Shown: positions 34,138-44,405, numbered from the stretch's first letter. The stretch is DNA of 64,000 nt from JANQGG01 sp964642175 (GCA_964642175.1 CAZXOK010000005.1:156742-220741), one strand, 5' to 3'. Translations and numbers: made by a program. The notes: generated by a model from the letters alone, not told the origin.

Positions 34138-34929
34138 ATGCATCGATTTATTGTTTTTAGTCTGCTGCTTTTGGGTTTGCTGCAAAATGATCTTTGGGCT
34201 CAAGCGTTGCCTTATAAAAAGCCTAATGTTCAAATAAGCTATGGTTTTCCTGAGCTTAACCTGCATAATGCAGATAAGCTTAAGTTAGATGCCCTCTACA
34301 AGCTTAGTGTCGGTTTAAAACGCCTTAAATTTACAGCAGAAGATTCCGGAAGGCGTATTGCCGATTATGCCGAACCCTATTTATTTGGATCGTTCGCCCC
34401 GCGAACCAACTCATCAGTTGGAAATACCTCGTTTTGGAATGTTGGCTTCGGCTCCCGCGATGGATATGCTTACCGGTTTCAAAACGCCAACCTCACGTTG
34501 TTTGTGAAAAGTTCATATAGCTGGAGCCAGATCGACATCAACGCTGATAGTGCCCGGGAAGGTTACCAGCGTTTTTCTTCCGGTGTAAAATTTGGCCGGT
34601 CTGTTGGTACCGGTCTTGATTTTCAATTTCTGACTCGCTATAGCCTGGGTTTAGGCCTGGAAGAGAATCATAGATTTGCCGCATACGTGTTTCCAAAATC
34701 CTTTACGGCATCGTTCATTCAGTTTGCATTGCATAAACTTAGCAATGCAGTTTTTCATCCTGTTATCTCATCCAATGCGATGCTTTTCCCCGTTTTGCAT
34801 GTTTTAATGCACAATGCCATTAACTTCGTTTTGTATGAATTGCGGCAAAAAAACATGTACTGGCCACTGAAAAGTGAGGCTCCTTTGGTCATCAGATCGA
34901 CTCAGGTTCGGTTTAGTATGTTTTTTTGA
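34138..34929 (+). CDS. Putative exported outer-membrane-type protein of unknown function
   Basis: About 263 residues from the ATG at 34138 (a TTG two codons upstream is less likely). A signal peptide (about 4-20, then W-A-Q-A) is followed by alternating polar/hydrophobic stretches rich in Gly, Tyr, Phe and Ser that look like transmembrane beta-strands ('FWNVGFGSRDGYAYRF', 'GLDFQFLTRYSLGLGLE'), ending in 'VRFSMFF', the aromatic end of outer-membrane barrels. I do not recognise the family. It stands alone between two terminator-bounded genes. Confidence 0.7.
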   Translation: MHRFIVFSLLLLGLLQNDLWAQALPYKKPNVQISYGFPELNLHNADKLKLDALYKLSVGLKRLKFTAEDSGRRIADYAEPYLFGSFAPRTNSSVGNTSFWNVGFGSRDGYAYRFQNANLTLFVKSSYSWSQIDINADSAREGYQRFSSGVKFGRSVGTGLDFQFLTRYSLGLGLEENHRFAAYVFPKSFTASFIQFALHKLSNAVFHPVISSNAMLFPVLHVLMHNAINFVLYELRQKNMYWPLKSEAPLVIRSTQVRFSMFF

Positions 34930-35090
34930 TCGATTTCCTTAAAAAACAAGCCTTAGAAGGCTTAACATCCTTTGTCTTGCAACTGACATTATTTAACTTC
35001 CAGTGCTTTTATTGAGAAATTATATTTAAAGTTTTACCGGCTCGGTTTATAACTCAGTATTGCTTCAAAATTCAAACTATCCTTAAACGC

Positions 35091-37838
35091 ATGGCTACAA
35101 CAAAAAAATCATCCCGCTCAAGAATATCTAAGTTTATATACCATTTCGGCGGTGGTAAAGCTGATGGTGATGCCTCTATGAAAAATTTACTTGGTGGCAA
35201 AGGCGCCAACCTGGCCGAAATGGCCAGCATTGGCTTGCCGGTCCCTCCCGGATTTACCCTCACAACTGATGTGTGTACCTATTATTACGATAACAACAAT
35301 ACCTACCCCAAGGGCTTTTTTGACAAAGCTATCCCGGAATCCATGCAAAAAATGGAAAAACTTTTGAACAAAAAGTTTGGTGATCCTAAAAATCCATTGC
35401 TGGTTTCAGTTCGCTCCGGTGCCCGTGCCTCCATGCCGGGTATGATGGATACGATTTTAAACCTGGGCTTAAACGATACCACCGTTCGGGGTTTGGCCAA
35501 GCGCTCCGGCAACTCACGATTTGCCTGGGATTGTTATCGCCGTTTTGTACAGATGTATGGTGATGTTGTTTTAGGATTACGCCCTGCCGATAAAAAAGCC
35601 ATTGATCCATTTGAAGAAATCATAGAAACCAAAAAAGGTGAATTGAATGTCCATAACGACACCGATTTCAACACCGACGACCTGATCAACCTTGTAGATC
35701 GATTTAAACAAGCCATTAAAGAGCGTACCGGGCACGATTTCCCTGAAGATCCTTACGAGCAGCTTGCCGGTGCTATTGGTGCGGTATTCGGCAGCTGGCA
35801 TAACGAGCGCGCGATTATTTACCGTAAGCTCAACAACATTCCGGCTTCCTGGGGAACTGCCTGTAATGTTCAGGCGATGGTTTTTGGAAATATGGGTGAA
35901 AATTCCGGTACCGGCGTTGCCTTTACCCGCGATGCGGCCACCGGTGAAGATATTTTCTACGGTGAGTACCTGATGAATGCCCAGGGCGAAGATGTGGTAG
36001 CAGGTACCCGCACACCGCTCAAAATTGAAAAGCTTAAAGCTGAAAAGCCTCTTATGTACAAACAGCTCGAGGATATCCGCAAAAAACTCGAGAAGCACTA
36101 CCGCGACATGATGGATATTGAGTTTACCATTGAAAATGATGAACTGTTCATGTTGCAGTGCCGTGTTGGTAAGCGAACCGCTTTTGCGGCCATTAAGATT
36201 GCGTTGGATATGAAGAAAAAACGCTTCATCAACGATAAAGAAGCGTTAATGCGTATCGAACCGGACCAGCTGAACCAGTTGCTCCGTCCGATCTTCAACA
36301 TGGAAGAGAAACAAGCAGCGATCAACGAAGGCCGCTTAATCGCAACTGGTTTAAACGCCGGACCGGGTGCGGCTTGCGGAAAAATTTATTTCAACGCCCA
36401 AGATGCCGACGCCGCTAAACAGCGTGGCGAAAATGTGATCTTGGTTCGTATTGAAACTTCTCCGGAAGATATTCAGGGTATGAACGCTTCCGATGGTATT
36501 CTGACCGCTCGCGGCGGTATGACCTCTCACGCCGCCTTGGTTGCCCGCCAGATGGGTAAAGTCTGCGTAGCCGGTTGCGGAACCCTGCATATCGACTATC
36601 AAAAAGGCGAAATGCATGCCGAAGGTAAAGACATTGTGCTTCGCGAAGGCGACTTTATTTCAATTGATGGTTCTACCGGTGAAGTGATCGCCGGCCAGGT
36701 TACCACCCGTCCTTCCGAAGTGCTTCAGGTCCTTCTGGATAAAACATTGGATCCGAAAGATTCTGATATTTACCAGATGTATGAGCAGATCATGACCTGG
36801 GCCGATAAATACCGCAAACTCAAAATCCGCACCAACGCCGATCAGCCCGATCAGTGTGAAACCGCCATCAGCTTTGGCGCCGAAGGTATCGGATTGTGCC
36901 GTACCGAGCATATGTTCTTCGGGGGTGATAGAATCGATGCCGTTCGCGAAATGATCCTGGCCGAAGATGAAAATGGCCGAAATCATGCCTTAGGCAAACT
37001 TCTGCCGTATCAGCGCGAGGATTTTTACAGCATTTTAAAAGTGATGGGCGATCGCCCGGTTACCATTCGCCTGCTGGATCCACCACTTCACGAGTTCTTA
37101 CCGCATGAAGATCATGAAATTGGCGATTTGGCCGGCAAACTTGGTGAGAGCTTTGAGCAAGTGAAAGACAGAATTGAAAGCTTGCACGAGTTTAACCCGA
37201 TGTTGGGTCTTCGTGGTTGCCGTTTGGGAATCAACTATCCTGAGATCATCCGTATGCAGGCCAGAGCTGTATTTGAAGCCGCTTGCCGCTTAAAGAAGGA
37301 AGGCTCTAATGTTATTCCGGAAATTATGGTTCCATTGGTTGGCCATGTTAAAGAGCTTGAGCTTACAGCCAAAGAAATCCATGATGAAGCGAAAAAAGTT
37401 TTTGCAGAGCAAAAAACTGAAGTTGAGTACCTGGTGGGAACCATGATTGAAGTGCCTCGCGCCGCTGTTACTTCCGGCGAGATTGCCGAAGTGGCCGACT
37501 TTTTCAGCTACGGCACCAACGATTTAACCCAAATGGGGCTGGGTATGAGCCGCGACGACTCGGGTCAGTACCTGCCGATGTACCAAAAATTAGACATCTA
37601 CGAACGCAATCCATTTGAAACACTGGATCTGAATGGTGTGGGTCGTTTGGTACAGATCTCTGCTGAAGAAGGCCGGGCAAATCACAAAAAACTTAAACTT
37701 GGAGTTTGTGGTGAGCATGGCGGTGATCCGAGCTCAGTTGAATTCTGCCATAAAATCGGGCTGGATTATGTTTCCTGTAGCCCTTACCGTGTGCCAATTG
37801 CACGCCTGGCTTCAGCCAGAGCCGCTTTAATGAAATAA
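35091..37838 (+). CDS. ppdK: Pyruvate, phosphate dikinase
   Basis: A 915-residue enzyme of full normal length. Order: N-terminal ATP-grasp domain ('GGKGANLAEMASIGLPVPPGFT' at about 32-53, 'VSVRSGARASMPGMMDT'), central phosphohistidine domain with catalytic His480 in G-G-M-T-S-H, and C-terminal PEP/pyruvate-binding TIM barrel with 'GIGLCRTEHMF' and 'LVGTMIEVPRAA' and the Cys in 'GVCGEHGGDPSS'. It interconverts pyruvate, ATP and phosphate with PEP, AMP and PPi. In heterotrophs it can run towards pyruvate, paired with PPi economy. Independent gene with its own terminator. Confidence 0.98.
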   Translation: MATTKKSSRSRISKFIYHFGGGKADGDASMKNLLGGKGANLAEMASIGLPVPPGFTLTTDVCTYYYDNNNTYPKGFFDKAIPESMQKMEKLLNKKFGDPKNPLLVSVRSGARASMPGMMDTILNLGLNDTTVRGLAKRSGNSRFAWDCYRRFVQMYGDVVLGLRPADKKAIDPFEEIIETKKGELNVHNDTDFNTDDLINLVDRFKQAIKERTGHDFPEDPYEQLAGAIGAVFGSWHNERAIIYRKLNNIPASWGTACNVQAMVFGNMGENSGTGVAFTRDAATGEDIFYGEYLMNAQGEDVVAGTRTPLKIEKLKAEKPLMYKQLEDIRKKLEKHYRDMMDIEFTIENDELFMLQCRVGKRTAFAAIKIALDMKKKRFINDKEALMRIEPDQLNQLLRPIFNMEEKQAAINEGRLIATGLNAGPGAACGKIYFNAQDADAAKQRGENVILVRIETSPEDIQGMNASDGILTARGGMTSHAALVARQMGKVCVAGCGTLHIDYQKGEMHAEGKDIVLREGDFISIDGSTGEVIAGQVTTRPSEVLQVLLDKTLDPKDSDIYQMYEQIMTWADKYRKLKIRTNADQPDQCETAISFGAEGIGLCRTEHMFFGGDRIDAVREMILAEDENGRNHALGKLLPYQREDFYSILKVMGDRPVTIRLLDPPLHEFLPHEDHEIGDLAGKLGESFEQVKDRIESLHEFNPMLGLRGCRLGINYPEIIRMQARAVFEAACRLKKEGSNVIPEIMVPLVGHVKELELTAKEIHDEAKKVFAEQKTEVEYLVGTMIEVPRAAVTSGEIAEVADFFSYGTNDLTQMGLGMSRDDSGQYLPMYQKLDIYERNPFETLDLNGVGRLVQISAEEGRANHKKLKLGVCGEHGGDPSSVEFCHKIGLDYVSCSPYRVPIARLASARAALMK

Positions 37839-37896
37839 GCGGCCAAAGAAAGATAAGTAGGGGTAGTTCTTCCAATACCTCCGCAAGACATGTTTT

Positions 37897-37924
37897 AAGG
37901 CCGGCATTTTTTGCCGGCCTTTTT
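37897..37924 (+). terminator. Intrinsic terminator after ppdK
   Basis: AAGGCCGGCA (37897-37906) pairs perfectly with TGCCGGCCTT (37912-37921) around a T5 loop and is followed by more T. Classical rho-independent terminator. Confidence 0.9.
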
Positions 37925-38020
37925 GTTTATCAGCTAAATTTCAATTTCAGGAATTACTCAAATGGTTCAGGAAGTTGTATATTGGGTGTTTAGTTTGTTT
38001 TTGGATTAACCTGAGCCAAG

Positions 38021-40867
38021 ATGTCAGAATTAGAGTATATCACGATACGTGGCGCTAAAGTTCACAATCTTAAAAACATTGATCTGGATATACCCCGTTA
38101 TCAACTGATTGTGATAACCGGACTTTCGGGTTCGGGCAAATCCAGCCTGGCCTTTGATACCATCTATGCCGAAGGCCAGCGGCGGTTTATGGAAACCCTT
38201 TCGGCCTACGCCCGCCAGTTTGTGGGCAATATCGAACGCCCGGATGTAGATTTTATAGATGGCCTCTCGCCCGTGATCTCCATAGAACAAAAAACAACCT
38301 CGCGAAGCCCGCGCTCTACGGTTGGCACCATCACCGAGATTTATGATTTTATGCGGCTCTTGTATGCCAAAGTTGGCAGCCGTTACGATCCCAAAACCGG
38401 GCACAAACTCCAGAAACAGTCCGAGCAGGATATTGTAGAAGCCATTTTAAAACTTCCCGCTAATACCAGGATCCAGATCTTCTCACCGCAAGTTGTGGGG
38501 CGAAAAGGCCATTACCGGGAGCTTTTTGAGTCGCTGCAGAAACAAGGATTTACCCGTGTTCGTGTGGATGGCGAGACAATGGAACTGCAAAAAGGCCTGA
38601 AAGTAGATCGCTATAAAATCCATGATATCGAACTGGTGGTCGACCGGCTGGTTATTAACGCTGATGTTAAACCCCGCCTGGAAGAAGCGATAAGCCTTGC
38701 TATAAAACTCTCCGAAAGCCAGTCTTCTTTGATTTGCCAGGTTCTTGTGGATGAACCCCGCGATATGTTTTTCAGTAAAAAATACGCTTACTCCGATGGC
38801 AGTGGCACCCTGGAGGAATTGGCGCCTAATCATTTCAGCTTTAACTCCCAATATGGTGCCTGTCCCAATTGCGACGGGCTGGGCGAAACAAAAGATTTCT
38901 CATCAGACCTTATCCTGCCCGATCATAGTTTATCAATTTCGGATGGTGCCCTGGCACCGCTTGGAAAAAAAGGCAAAAACAATACCTGGCAACTAATCAA
39001 TGCCCTGGCATCGAAGTACAGGTTTTCGTTGGATGATCCGATTGAGACGTTAAGTGAAGAGATTATTGATATCCTGCTCAACGGCACCAAGGAGCAGTTG
39101 CAAGTCAGTTATAGCTTTGCCGGACAGGAGTATGCTTACCCGCAGTCGTTTAACGGGCTCATAGATTATGTACGCCAAACTTACAACGCCACCCAATCGA
39201 GCCATGTGCGCGAGTGGGCTGAAGGTTTTATGTTCAAGCAGGCTTGCCCGGTATGCGGTGGGGCAAGGCTCAGACAGGAAAGTCTGCATGTTAAAATACT
39301 GGATCAGAATATTTCCCAGCTCACCAATCTGCACATCAGTGAGTGCTATGCGTTTTTTACCTCTCTTCTGGAGCAGCTTACGGCCAAGGAGCAGATTATT
39401 GCCAAGCCGATCGTTAATGAAATTGTTAAACGCATTGAATTTCTTTTAAATGTTGGACTGGATTACCTGACCCTTTCGCGCTCAGCGGCCACCCTATCGG
39501 GAGGCGAAGCGCAGCGCATACGACTGGCCTCGCAGCTGGGCTCGCAATTAACGGGTGTGCTTTACATTTTGGATGAACCCAGCATTGGCCTGCATCAACG
39601 CGACAACCGCAAGTTGATCTCTTCGCTTCAAATGCTTCGCGATATTGGTAACACGGTAATTGTGGTTGAGCACGATAAAGAAACCATGGAAAAATCGGAC
39701 TTTGTTATTGATCTCGGGCCCGGAGCAGGTGAACATGGCGGTGAAATTGTAGGCATAGGCCATCCCGACAACCTGGATTCCAACTCTCTTACCTCGCTGT
39801 ATATCCGAAATCAAAAACGAATCGCTATTCCGAAATCGCGTCGGAAAGGCAACAGTAAAACCCTGATCCTGGAAAGCTGTGTGGGCCACAACCTGAAAGA
39901 TGTCCGATTGGAAGTTCCCTTAGGACGATTGATAACCGTAACGGGAGTGAGTGGCTCGGGAAAATCTTCCCTGATCAATGAAACGCTGTATCCAATCCTG
40001 TCGAACCATTTTTACCGCTCCAAAATGCTTGCCCTGCCCCATGGAAAACTCAATGGCCTGGAGCATATCGATAAAGTGGTGGATGTAGATCAATCTCCGA
40101 TTGGCCGTACACCACGTTCCAATCCTGCCACCTATACCGGAGTCTTTACCTTTATCCGCGACTTTTATGCCTCGTTGCCCGAGTCGCAGATCCGAGGTTA
40201 CAAGCCCGGCCGGTTCAGTTTTAATGTAAAGGGCGGCCGGTGCGAAGTCTGCCAGGGTGATGGTCTTAAAAAAATCGAGATGAACTTTCTGCCCGATGTG
40301 TATGTGCTCTGTGATGCCTGCAAGGGCAAACGTTACAACCGCGATACCCTTCAGGTGCATTACAAAGGTAAAACCATTTCGGATGTACTGAACATGCCCA
40401 TCGAAGAAGCTGCCGTGTTTTTTGAAGATTTCCCGCGTATTAAGCGCATTTTACAAACCATGCAAAGCGTTGGCCTGGGTTACCTGCGCCTCGGACAATC
40501 TTCCACCACGCTTTCGGGTGGCGAAGCCCAGCGTGTAAAACTCTCAACAGAGCTCTCCAAGGTTCAGACCGGAAAAACATTGTTTATCCTCGATGAACCA
40601 ACCACGGGCCTTCATTTCCAAGATATTCAGCATTTGCTGGATGTACTGCAACGATTGGTGAAAAAAGGCAACACGGTGATTATCATTGAGCATAACATGG
40701 ATGTGATCAAGCAAAGCGACTGGATCATCGATATGGGGCCCGAAGGCGGCGATGGCGGCGGGTATATTGTTGCTGAAGGCACACCTGAAGATGTGGCAAA
40801 ATCAAAAAAATCCTACACGGCCGAATTTCTCAGGGATGAATTTAAACTTAATGGCGGGATCAAATAA
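38021..40867 (+). CDS. uvrA: Excinuclease ABC subunit A
   Basis: A 948-residue UvrA of normal length. Two ABC modules are visible: first Walker A 'GLSGSGKSSLAFDT' (about 34-47), second 'GVSGSGKSSLINET'. Both signatures occur as 'LSGGEAQR'. Zinc-finger cysteines are present ('CPNCDGLG', 'CPVCGGAR', 'CEVCQGDG', 'CDACKGKR'). UvrA scans DNA for damage with UvrB in nucleotide excision repair. uvrB and uvrC are not in the window. Gene starts 182 bases after ppdK, behind a terminator. All motifs intact. Confidence 0.98.
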   Translation: MSELEYITIRGAKVHNLKNIDLDIPRYQLIVITGLSGSGKSSLAFDTIYAEGQRRFMETLSAYARQFVGNIERPDVDFIDGLSPVISIEQKTTSRSPRSTVGTITEIYDFMRLLYAKVGSRYDPKTGHKLQKQSEQDIVEAILKLPANTRIQIFSPQVVGRKGHYRELFESLQKQGFTRVRVDGETMELQKGLKVDRYKIHDIELVVDRLVINADVKPRLEEAISLAIKLSESQSSLICQVLVDEPRDMFFSKKYAYSDGSGTLEELAPNHFSFNSQYGACPNCDGLGETKDFSSDLILPDHSLSISDGALAPLGKKGKNNTWQLINALASKYRFSLDDPIETLSEEIIDILLNGTKEQLQVSYSFAGQEYAYPQSFNGLIDYVRQTYNATQSSHVREWAEGFMFKQACPVCGGARLRQESLHVKILDQNISQLTNLHISECYAFFTSLLEQLTAKEQIIAKPIVNEIVKRIEFLLNVGLDYLTLSRSAATLSGGEAQRIRLASQLGSQLTGVLYILDEPSIGLHQRDNRKLISSLQMLRDIGNTVIVVEHDKETMEKSDFVIDLGPGAGEHGGEIVGIGHPDNLDSNSLTSLYIRNQKRIAIPKSRRKGNSKTLILESCVGHNLKDVRLEVPLGRLITVTGVSGSGKSSLINETLYPILSNHFYRSKMLALPHGKLNGLEHIDKVVDVDQSPIGRTPRSNPATYTGVFTFIRDFYASLPESQIRGYKPGRFSFNVKGGRCEVCQGDGLKKIEMNFLPDVYVLCDACKGKRYNRDTLQVHYKGKTISDVLNMPIEEAAVFFEDFPRIKRILQTMQSVGLGYLRLGQSSTTLSGGEAQRVKLSTELSKVQTGKTLFILDEPTTGLHFQDIQHLLDVLQRLVKKGNTVIIIEHNMDVIKQSDWIIDMGPEGGDGGGYIVAEGTPEDVAKSKKSYTAEFLRDEFKLNGGIK

Positions 40868-41019
40868 ATAAATTCTGCACTTAAGATTTATAAAAAAATA
40901 TGGGGAGGCTTTGAGATTATATCCCTGAGGCGGTTTTTTGCAGAATCCATATAATGGGAGTACATTAAATCAAGGTGCTTGTCACTAAATACTTTAAAAC
41001 AAAATATAAGGAGTCAGTT

Positions 41020-41439
41020 ATGGTAGATCCCGGAAAAGTAGTTAAAGTTCATTACACACTTACTTTAAACGATGGATCGGTGGTAGATTCTTCCGAAGGT
41101 AAAGCCCCTTTCGAATTCAAGCTTGGAGCAGGACAGGTAATTCCGGGTTTTGATCAGGCCGTTCAACAAATGAATGTTGGTGATAAAAAGCAGGTTAAAA
41201 TTCCTTGTGTTGATGCCTATGGCGAAAAAAAGCAGGAAATGATCGCCACTATTCCTCGCGATAAATTCCCTGCAGATATTACCCTCGAAGTTGGACAAAC
41301 CTTTGAAATGAGCACCGAACAAGGTCCTGTCCCAATTAGAATTGTAAGGATCATGGACGATAGCGTTCAAATTGATGGCAATCATCCTCTGGCAGGTGAA
41401 GACCTTACTTTCAATATTACCCTCGCTGAAGTCGTCTAA
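41020..41439 (+). CDS. FKBP-type peptidyl-prolyl isomerase (SlyD-like)
   Basis: A 139-residue protein. The ATG at 41020 is chosen over a TTG/GTG-type start at 40975 because an AAGGAG Shine-Dalgarno sits 5-10 bases upstream (41008-41013). The FKBP core 'VKVHYTLTLNDGSVVDSSEG' at the start, an inserted-flap domain (about 70-120) and the end 'AGEDLTFNITLAEVV' match the SlyD arrangement. It acts as a folding chaperone and prolyl isomerase in the cytoplasm. A SlyD-type histidine tail is absent. Confidence 0.93.
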   Translation: MVDPGKVVKVHYTLTLNDGSVVDSSEGKAPFEFKLGAGQVIPGFDQAVQQMNVGDKKQVKIPCVDAYGEKKQEMIATIPRDKFPADITLEVGQTFEMSTEQGPVPIRIVRIMDDSVQIDGNHPLAGEDLTFNITLAEVV

Positions 41440-41453
41440 TAAAATTCTGACAT

Positions 41454-41492
41454 AAAAAAAATCTCAGTTGGCTTTGCAGTCAACTGAGATTT
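41454..41492 (-). terminator. Terminator between fkp and nfu, best on the minus strand
   Basis: AAATCTCAGTTG (41459-41470) pairs with CAACTGAGATTT (41481-41492) around a 10-base loop. On the minus strand the hairpin is followed by eight T (41461-41454), a strong terminator for the nfu gene. On the plus strand it ends in a weaker TTTATAATTTA. Confidence 0.82.
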
Positions 41493-41522
41493 ATAATTTA
41501 TACCGTAAGGAAAATCCCGATT

Positions 41523-41798
41523 TTAAGGGGCGGCTTCTACGCGTACTATTTCAGGTATAGCGCGTTTTAATGCTTGTTCCACACCGGCACGCAGGGTCAT
41601 GGTGCTCATCGGGCAGGAACCACAAGCGCCAACCAGGCGCAAGTCAACCACTTTTTCATCGGTAATACCTACCAATTCACAATCACCACCGTCGGCTTGC
41701 AGATAAGGACGCACACTGTTGAGCGCTTCGGTAACTCTATCGTAAATTGGATCTTCTCTGGGTATATATGATTTTGATGTACTTACATTTTCAGACAT
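41523..41798 (-). CDS. NifU C-terminal (Nfu) domain iron-sulfur scaffold protein
   Basis: A 91-residue single Nfu domain: 'ALNSVRPYLQADGGDCELVGI' and the cluster-binding C-G-S-C (Cys59, Cys62) in 'GACGSCPMSTMTL'. Nfu proteins accept and pass on [4Fe-4S] clusters. The preceding gene on this strand is an Mrp/ApbC ATPase, another cluster carrier, 81 bases upstream, so the two probably work in one Fe-S delivery pathway. The N-terminal 15 residues are Ser/Asn-rich and variable. Confidence 0.95.
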   Translation of the reverse strand: MSENVSTSKSYIPREDPIYDRVTEALNSVRPYLQADGGDCELVGITDEKVVDLRLVGACGSCPMSTMTLRAGVEQALKRAIPEIVRVEAAP

Positions 41799-41879
41799 AA
41801 ACTCTCCTTTATTTAAAAAAATTATATAATGACTGAATTTAGAAAAACTGAGTCTTTAAATCAAAACCTCAAATTTGAT

Positions 41880-42971
41880 TTACAACTCAATTTCAACTTT
41901 TCCGGAACTAATTCCGGCATTCTTAATGGCTATTTGCTGAGCGAGTTTTTCGGCTGCACTTACAAATAACTTGGCCTGCTCGGATTCGGGATTACGGATA
42001 ACCACTGGTACACCTTCATCACCGCCTTTACGCACGTCTGTTCCCAGTGGGATTTCACCCAAAAACGGCATTTTGTGATCTTCGGCAAGCTTGGCGCCAC
42101 CACCTTCGCCAAAAATATATTCTTTTGAACCATCTGGCATATGGTAGTAGCTCATGTTTTCTAATACACCAAGTACCGGTACTTTTACATTTTCAAACAT
42201 GGCAATGGCTTTTACCACATCAGCAACAGCTACATCCTGCGGCGTTGTAACCACAATAGACCCGGTTAAGGGAACGGTCTGTACCAAGGTAAGCTGAATA
42301 TCGCCGGTGCCGGGTGGCAAGTCAAACAACAAATAATCCAACTCGTTCCAGGCCACATCGGTCATGAACTGGCGCAGTGCGCTTGAGATCATCGGGCCAC
42401 GCCAAACGACAGCTGTTTTCGGGTCTACCAGAAATCCGATCGACATCACTTTTACCCCGTGTCTTTCCAATGGAATCAGCGTTTTGCCCATCACGTCCGG
42501 CTTTTCATTTTTCAGGCCAAACATGGTTGGAATGCTAGGGCCATGAATATCGGCATCAATTAACCCAACTTTTGCGCCTGTATTGGCCAGCGCAACCGCC
42601 AGGTTCGAAGCTACGGTTGATTTCCCCACGCCGCCTTTACCCGAGGCAATGGCGATAGTGTTTTTCACTTTGGCTAATGGGTTTTCTGCACTGGCACCGG
42701 TTGCCTGGCTGGTTGTAACATTGGCCGTCATGTTTACCTTAACCGCTTTTGCTTCCGGTATGAAATGCTTAATGGCATTAACACAGGCATTTTCAATCAT
42801 ATCTTTTAAGGGGCAGGCCGGAGTGGTGAGTACCACGGTAAAAGTCACCTCGTTATCATCACTGATCTTGATATCTTTAACCATGTTCAATGTGATCAAA
42901 TCCTTCTGAAGGTCAGGTTCAATAACATGTTTCAGTGCTTCTACAACGCGTTCTTGATTTATTTTTTCCAT
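41880..42971 (-). CDS. Mrp/NBP35 family P-loop ATPase (iron-sulfur carrier)
   Basis: A 363-residue protein. Residues about 5-85 are a MIP18/DUF59 domain with the conserved Cys53 in T-T-P-A-C-P-L. Residues about 100-345 are a P-loop ATPase with the deviant Walker A G-K-G-G-V-G-K-S-T (111-119) and 'DADIHGPSIPTMFG'. The 'ENMSYYHMPDGSKEYIFGEGGG' region lacks the C-x2-C that NBP35 and many ApbC proteins use for a bridging cluster; several FCB members lack it too. It carries and inserts Fe-S clusters. It is followed by an nfu gene. Confidence 0.94.
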   Translation of the reverse strand: MEKINQERVVEALKHVIEPDLQKDLITLNMVKDIKISDDNEVTFTVVLTTPACPLKDMIENACVNAIKHFIPEAKAVKVNMTANVTTSQATGASAENPLAKVKNTIAIASGKGGVGKSTVASNLAVALANTGAKVGLIDADIHGPSIPTMFGLKNEKPDVMGKTLIPLERHGVKVMSIGFLVDPKTAVVWRGPMISSALRQFMTDVAWNELDYLLFDLPPGTGDIQLTLVQTVPLTGSIVVTTPQDVAVADVVKAIAMFENVKVPVLGVLENMSYYHMPDGSKEYIFGEGGGAKLAEDHKMPFLGEIPLGTDVRKGGDEGVPVVIRNPESEQAKLFVSAAEKLAQQIAIKNAGISSGKVEIEL

Positions 42972-43091
42972 GAGTTTAAAGGTTTAACAGTTTAAGAAAT
43001 ACATTCTATGGATTAGGTTTTTACTATGTTTAATCTAAACCCGATTTACAGCCTGTGGCGTTCAATCTTAGTACCGTTTATAAGTATATGG

Positions 43092-44405
43092 TTATTTCTT
43101 ACGAAATTTTAATTCGATAGGCGTTCCAACAAACCCAAAACTCTCACGTAATTTCCGCTCTAGGAATCGTTTATAATGATCCTGCAACAACTGGGGATTA
43201 TTACAGAAAAAACCAAAAAGCGGTGGTTCGGTCGAAAGCTGGGTGATGTACTTGATTTTTATTTCTTTACCGGATTTAGAGGAAGGTGGCGTGCGGCGTA
43301 TGGCCTCCTGAAGTGCTGCATTAAGCTTGCTGGTAGAAATTTCCTGCCGGCGGGTTTGCCAGATCTCGTAACACAGGTCAATGGTTTTGTATATGCGCTG
43401 CCTGGTCAGGGCCGAAATAAAGATGATCGGAACATAGGAGAGGTTTTTCAGGTTATCGCGCAGATCTTCCTCAAATGTTTTTGCCGTTTTGGCATCTTTC
43501 TCAATCAAATCCCATTTATTGACCGCCAACACAATACCACGCTTTTTTTCAACCGCCAGGTTAATGATCCGCATATCCTGATGTTCTATCCCCTGCTCGG
43601 CATCTATCAGAATTATGGCAATATCGGCCCGCTCAATGGCTTTTTCAGTGCGCAAGGTACTGAACAGTTCAATATTGTCTTTAATGCGCGCTTTTCGGCG
43701 CAGCCCGGCTGTATCAATAATTGTGTAGAGCTGCTTGTTGCGCGTAAACTGCGTATCTACAGCATCGCGGGTTGTGCCCGGCATTTCGGAAACGATCTGC
43801 CGGTTATGGCCTAAGATGGCATTTACAAAACTTGATTTTCCCGCGTTGGGCCGCCCGATAATGGCCAGCTTTATACTCTCTTCTTCTTCCTGGTCAATCA
43901 GGGCTTGTTCGGGAAACACTTCCAGCACATGATCGAGTACTTCGGCGACCCCGCTGCCATCCATTGCCGAGATGAAAAACGGCTCGCCCAGCCCCAACGA
44001 ACGCTGGCGTTCTGCTTCCATCTGGAGTTTGATGTTATCGACTTTGTTGATGACATGAATAATGGGTTTGTGGCTCAGGGTTTTCTTCAACCGACGGGCA
44101 ATTTCCAGATCTACCGTAGTAAGCCCGGTTTGAAAGTCGGTCATGAAAATCAAAATATCGGCTTCTTCCAGAGCAATGAGCGTCTGCTCCAGGATAGCTG
44201 AATCAACCACGTTTTTCGATGTGGTGTAGCCACCGGTGTCTATCAGGGTGAAAAACTTCCCGCACCATTCGGCTTCACCAAAATTCCGGTCACGGGTCAC
44301 GCCCGGTGTATCTTCAACAATGGCATAACGCTTGTTTAATATCCGGTTAAACAAGGTGGATTTGCCCACATTGGGCCGGCCTATGATCGCAACCAGTGGT
44401 TTCAT
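43092..44405 (-). CDS. der: Ribosome biogenesis GTPase Der (EngA)
   Basis: About 437 residues from the ATG at 44405; a longer frame from 44453 adds 16 residues without family similarity. Two GTPase domains: G1 motifs 'GRPNVGKST' near residue 8 and 'GRPNAGKSS' near 182, G3 'DTGG' and 'DTAG', and G4 'NKVD' and 'NKWD'. A C-terminal KH-like domain covers about 350-437. Der is essential for 50S subunit maturation. It stands divergent from hisD with a 96-base gap. Confidence 0.96.
   Translation of the reverse strand: MKPLVAIIGRPNVGKSTLFNRILNKRYAIVEDTPGVTRDRNFGEAEWCGKFFTLIDTGGYTTSKNVVDSAILEQTLIALEEADILIFMTDFQTGLTTVDLEIARRLKKTLSHKPIIHVINKVDNIKLQMEAERQRSLGLGEPFFISAMDGSGVAEVLDHVLEVFPEQALIDQEEEESIKLAIIGRPNAGKSSFVNAILGHNRQIVSEMPGTTRDAVDTQFTRNKQLYTIIDTAGLRRKARIKDNIELFSTLRTEKAIERADIAIILIDAEQGIEHQDMRIINLAVEKKRGIVLAVNKWDLIEKDAKTAKTFEEDLRDNLKNLSYVPIIFISALTRQRIYKTIDLCYEIWQTRRQEISTSKLNAALQEAIRRTPPSSKSGKEIKIKYITQLSTEPPLFGFFCNNPQLLQDHYKRFLERKLRESFGFVGTPIELKFRKK

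Noticed and set aside
35577..36098. 173-codon minus-strand frame inside ppdK
   Set aside because: Lies fully antisense to a highly conserved enzyme gene; no family resemblance and no start context.
43176..43814. 212-codon plus-strand frame inside der
   Set aside because: Antisense shadow of the Der GTPase gene, low-complexity composition with many Cys, Gly and Phe from reversed codons.
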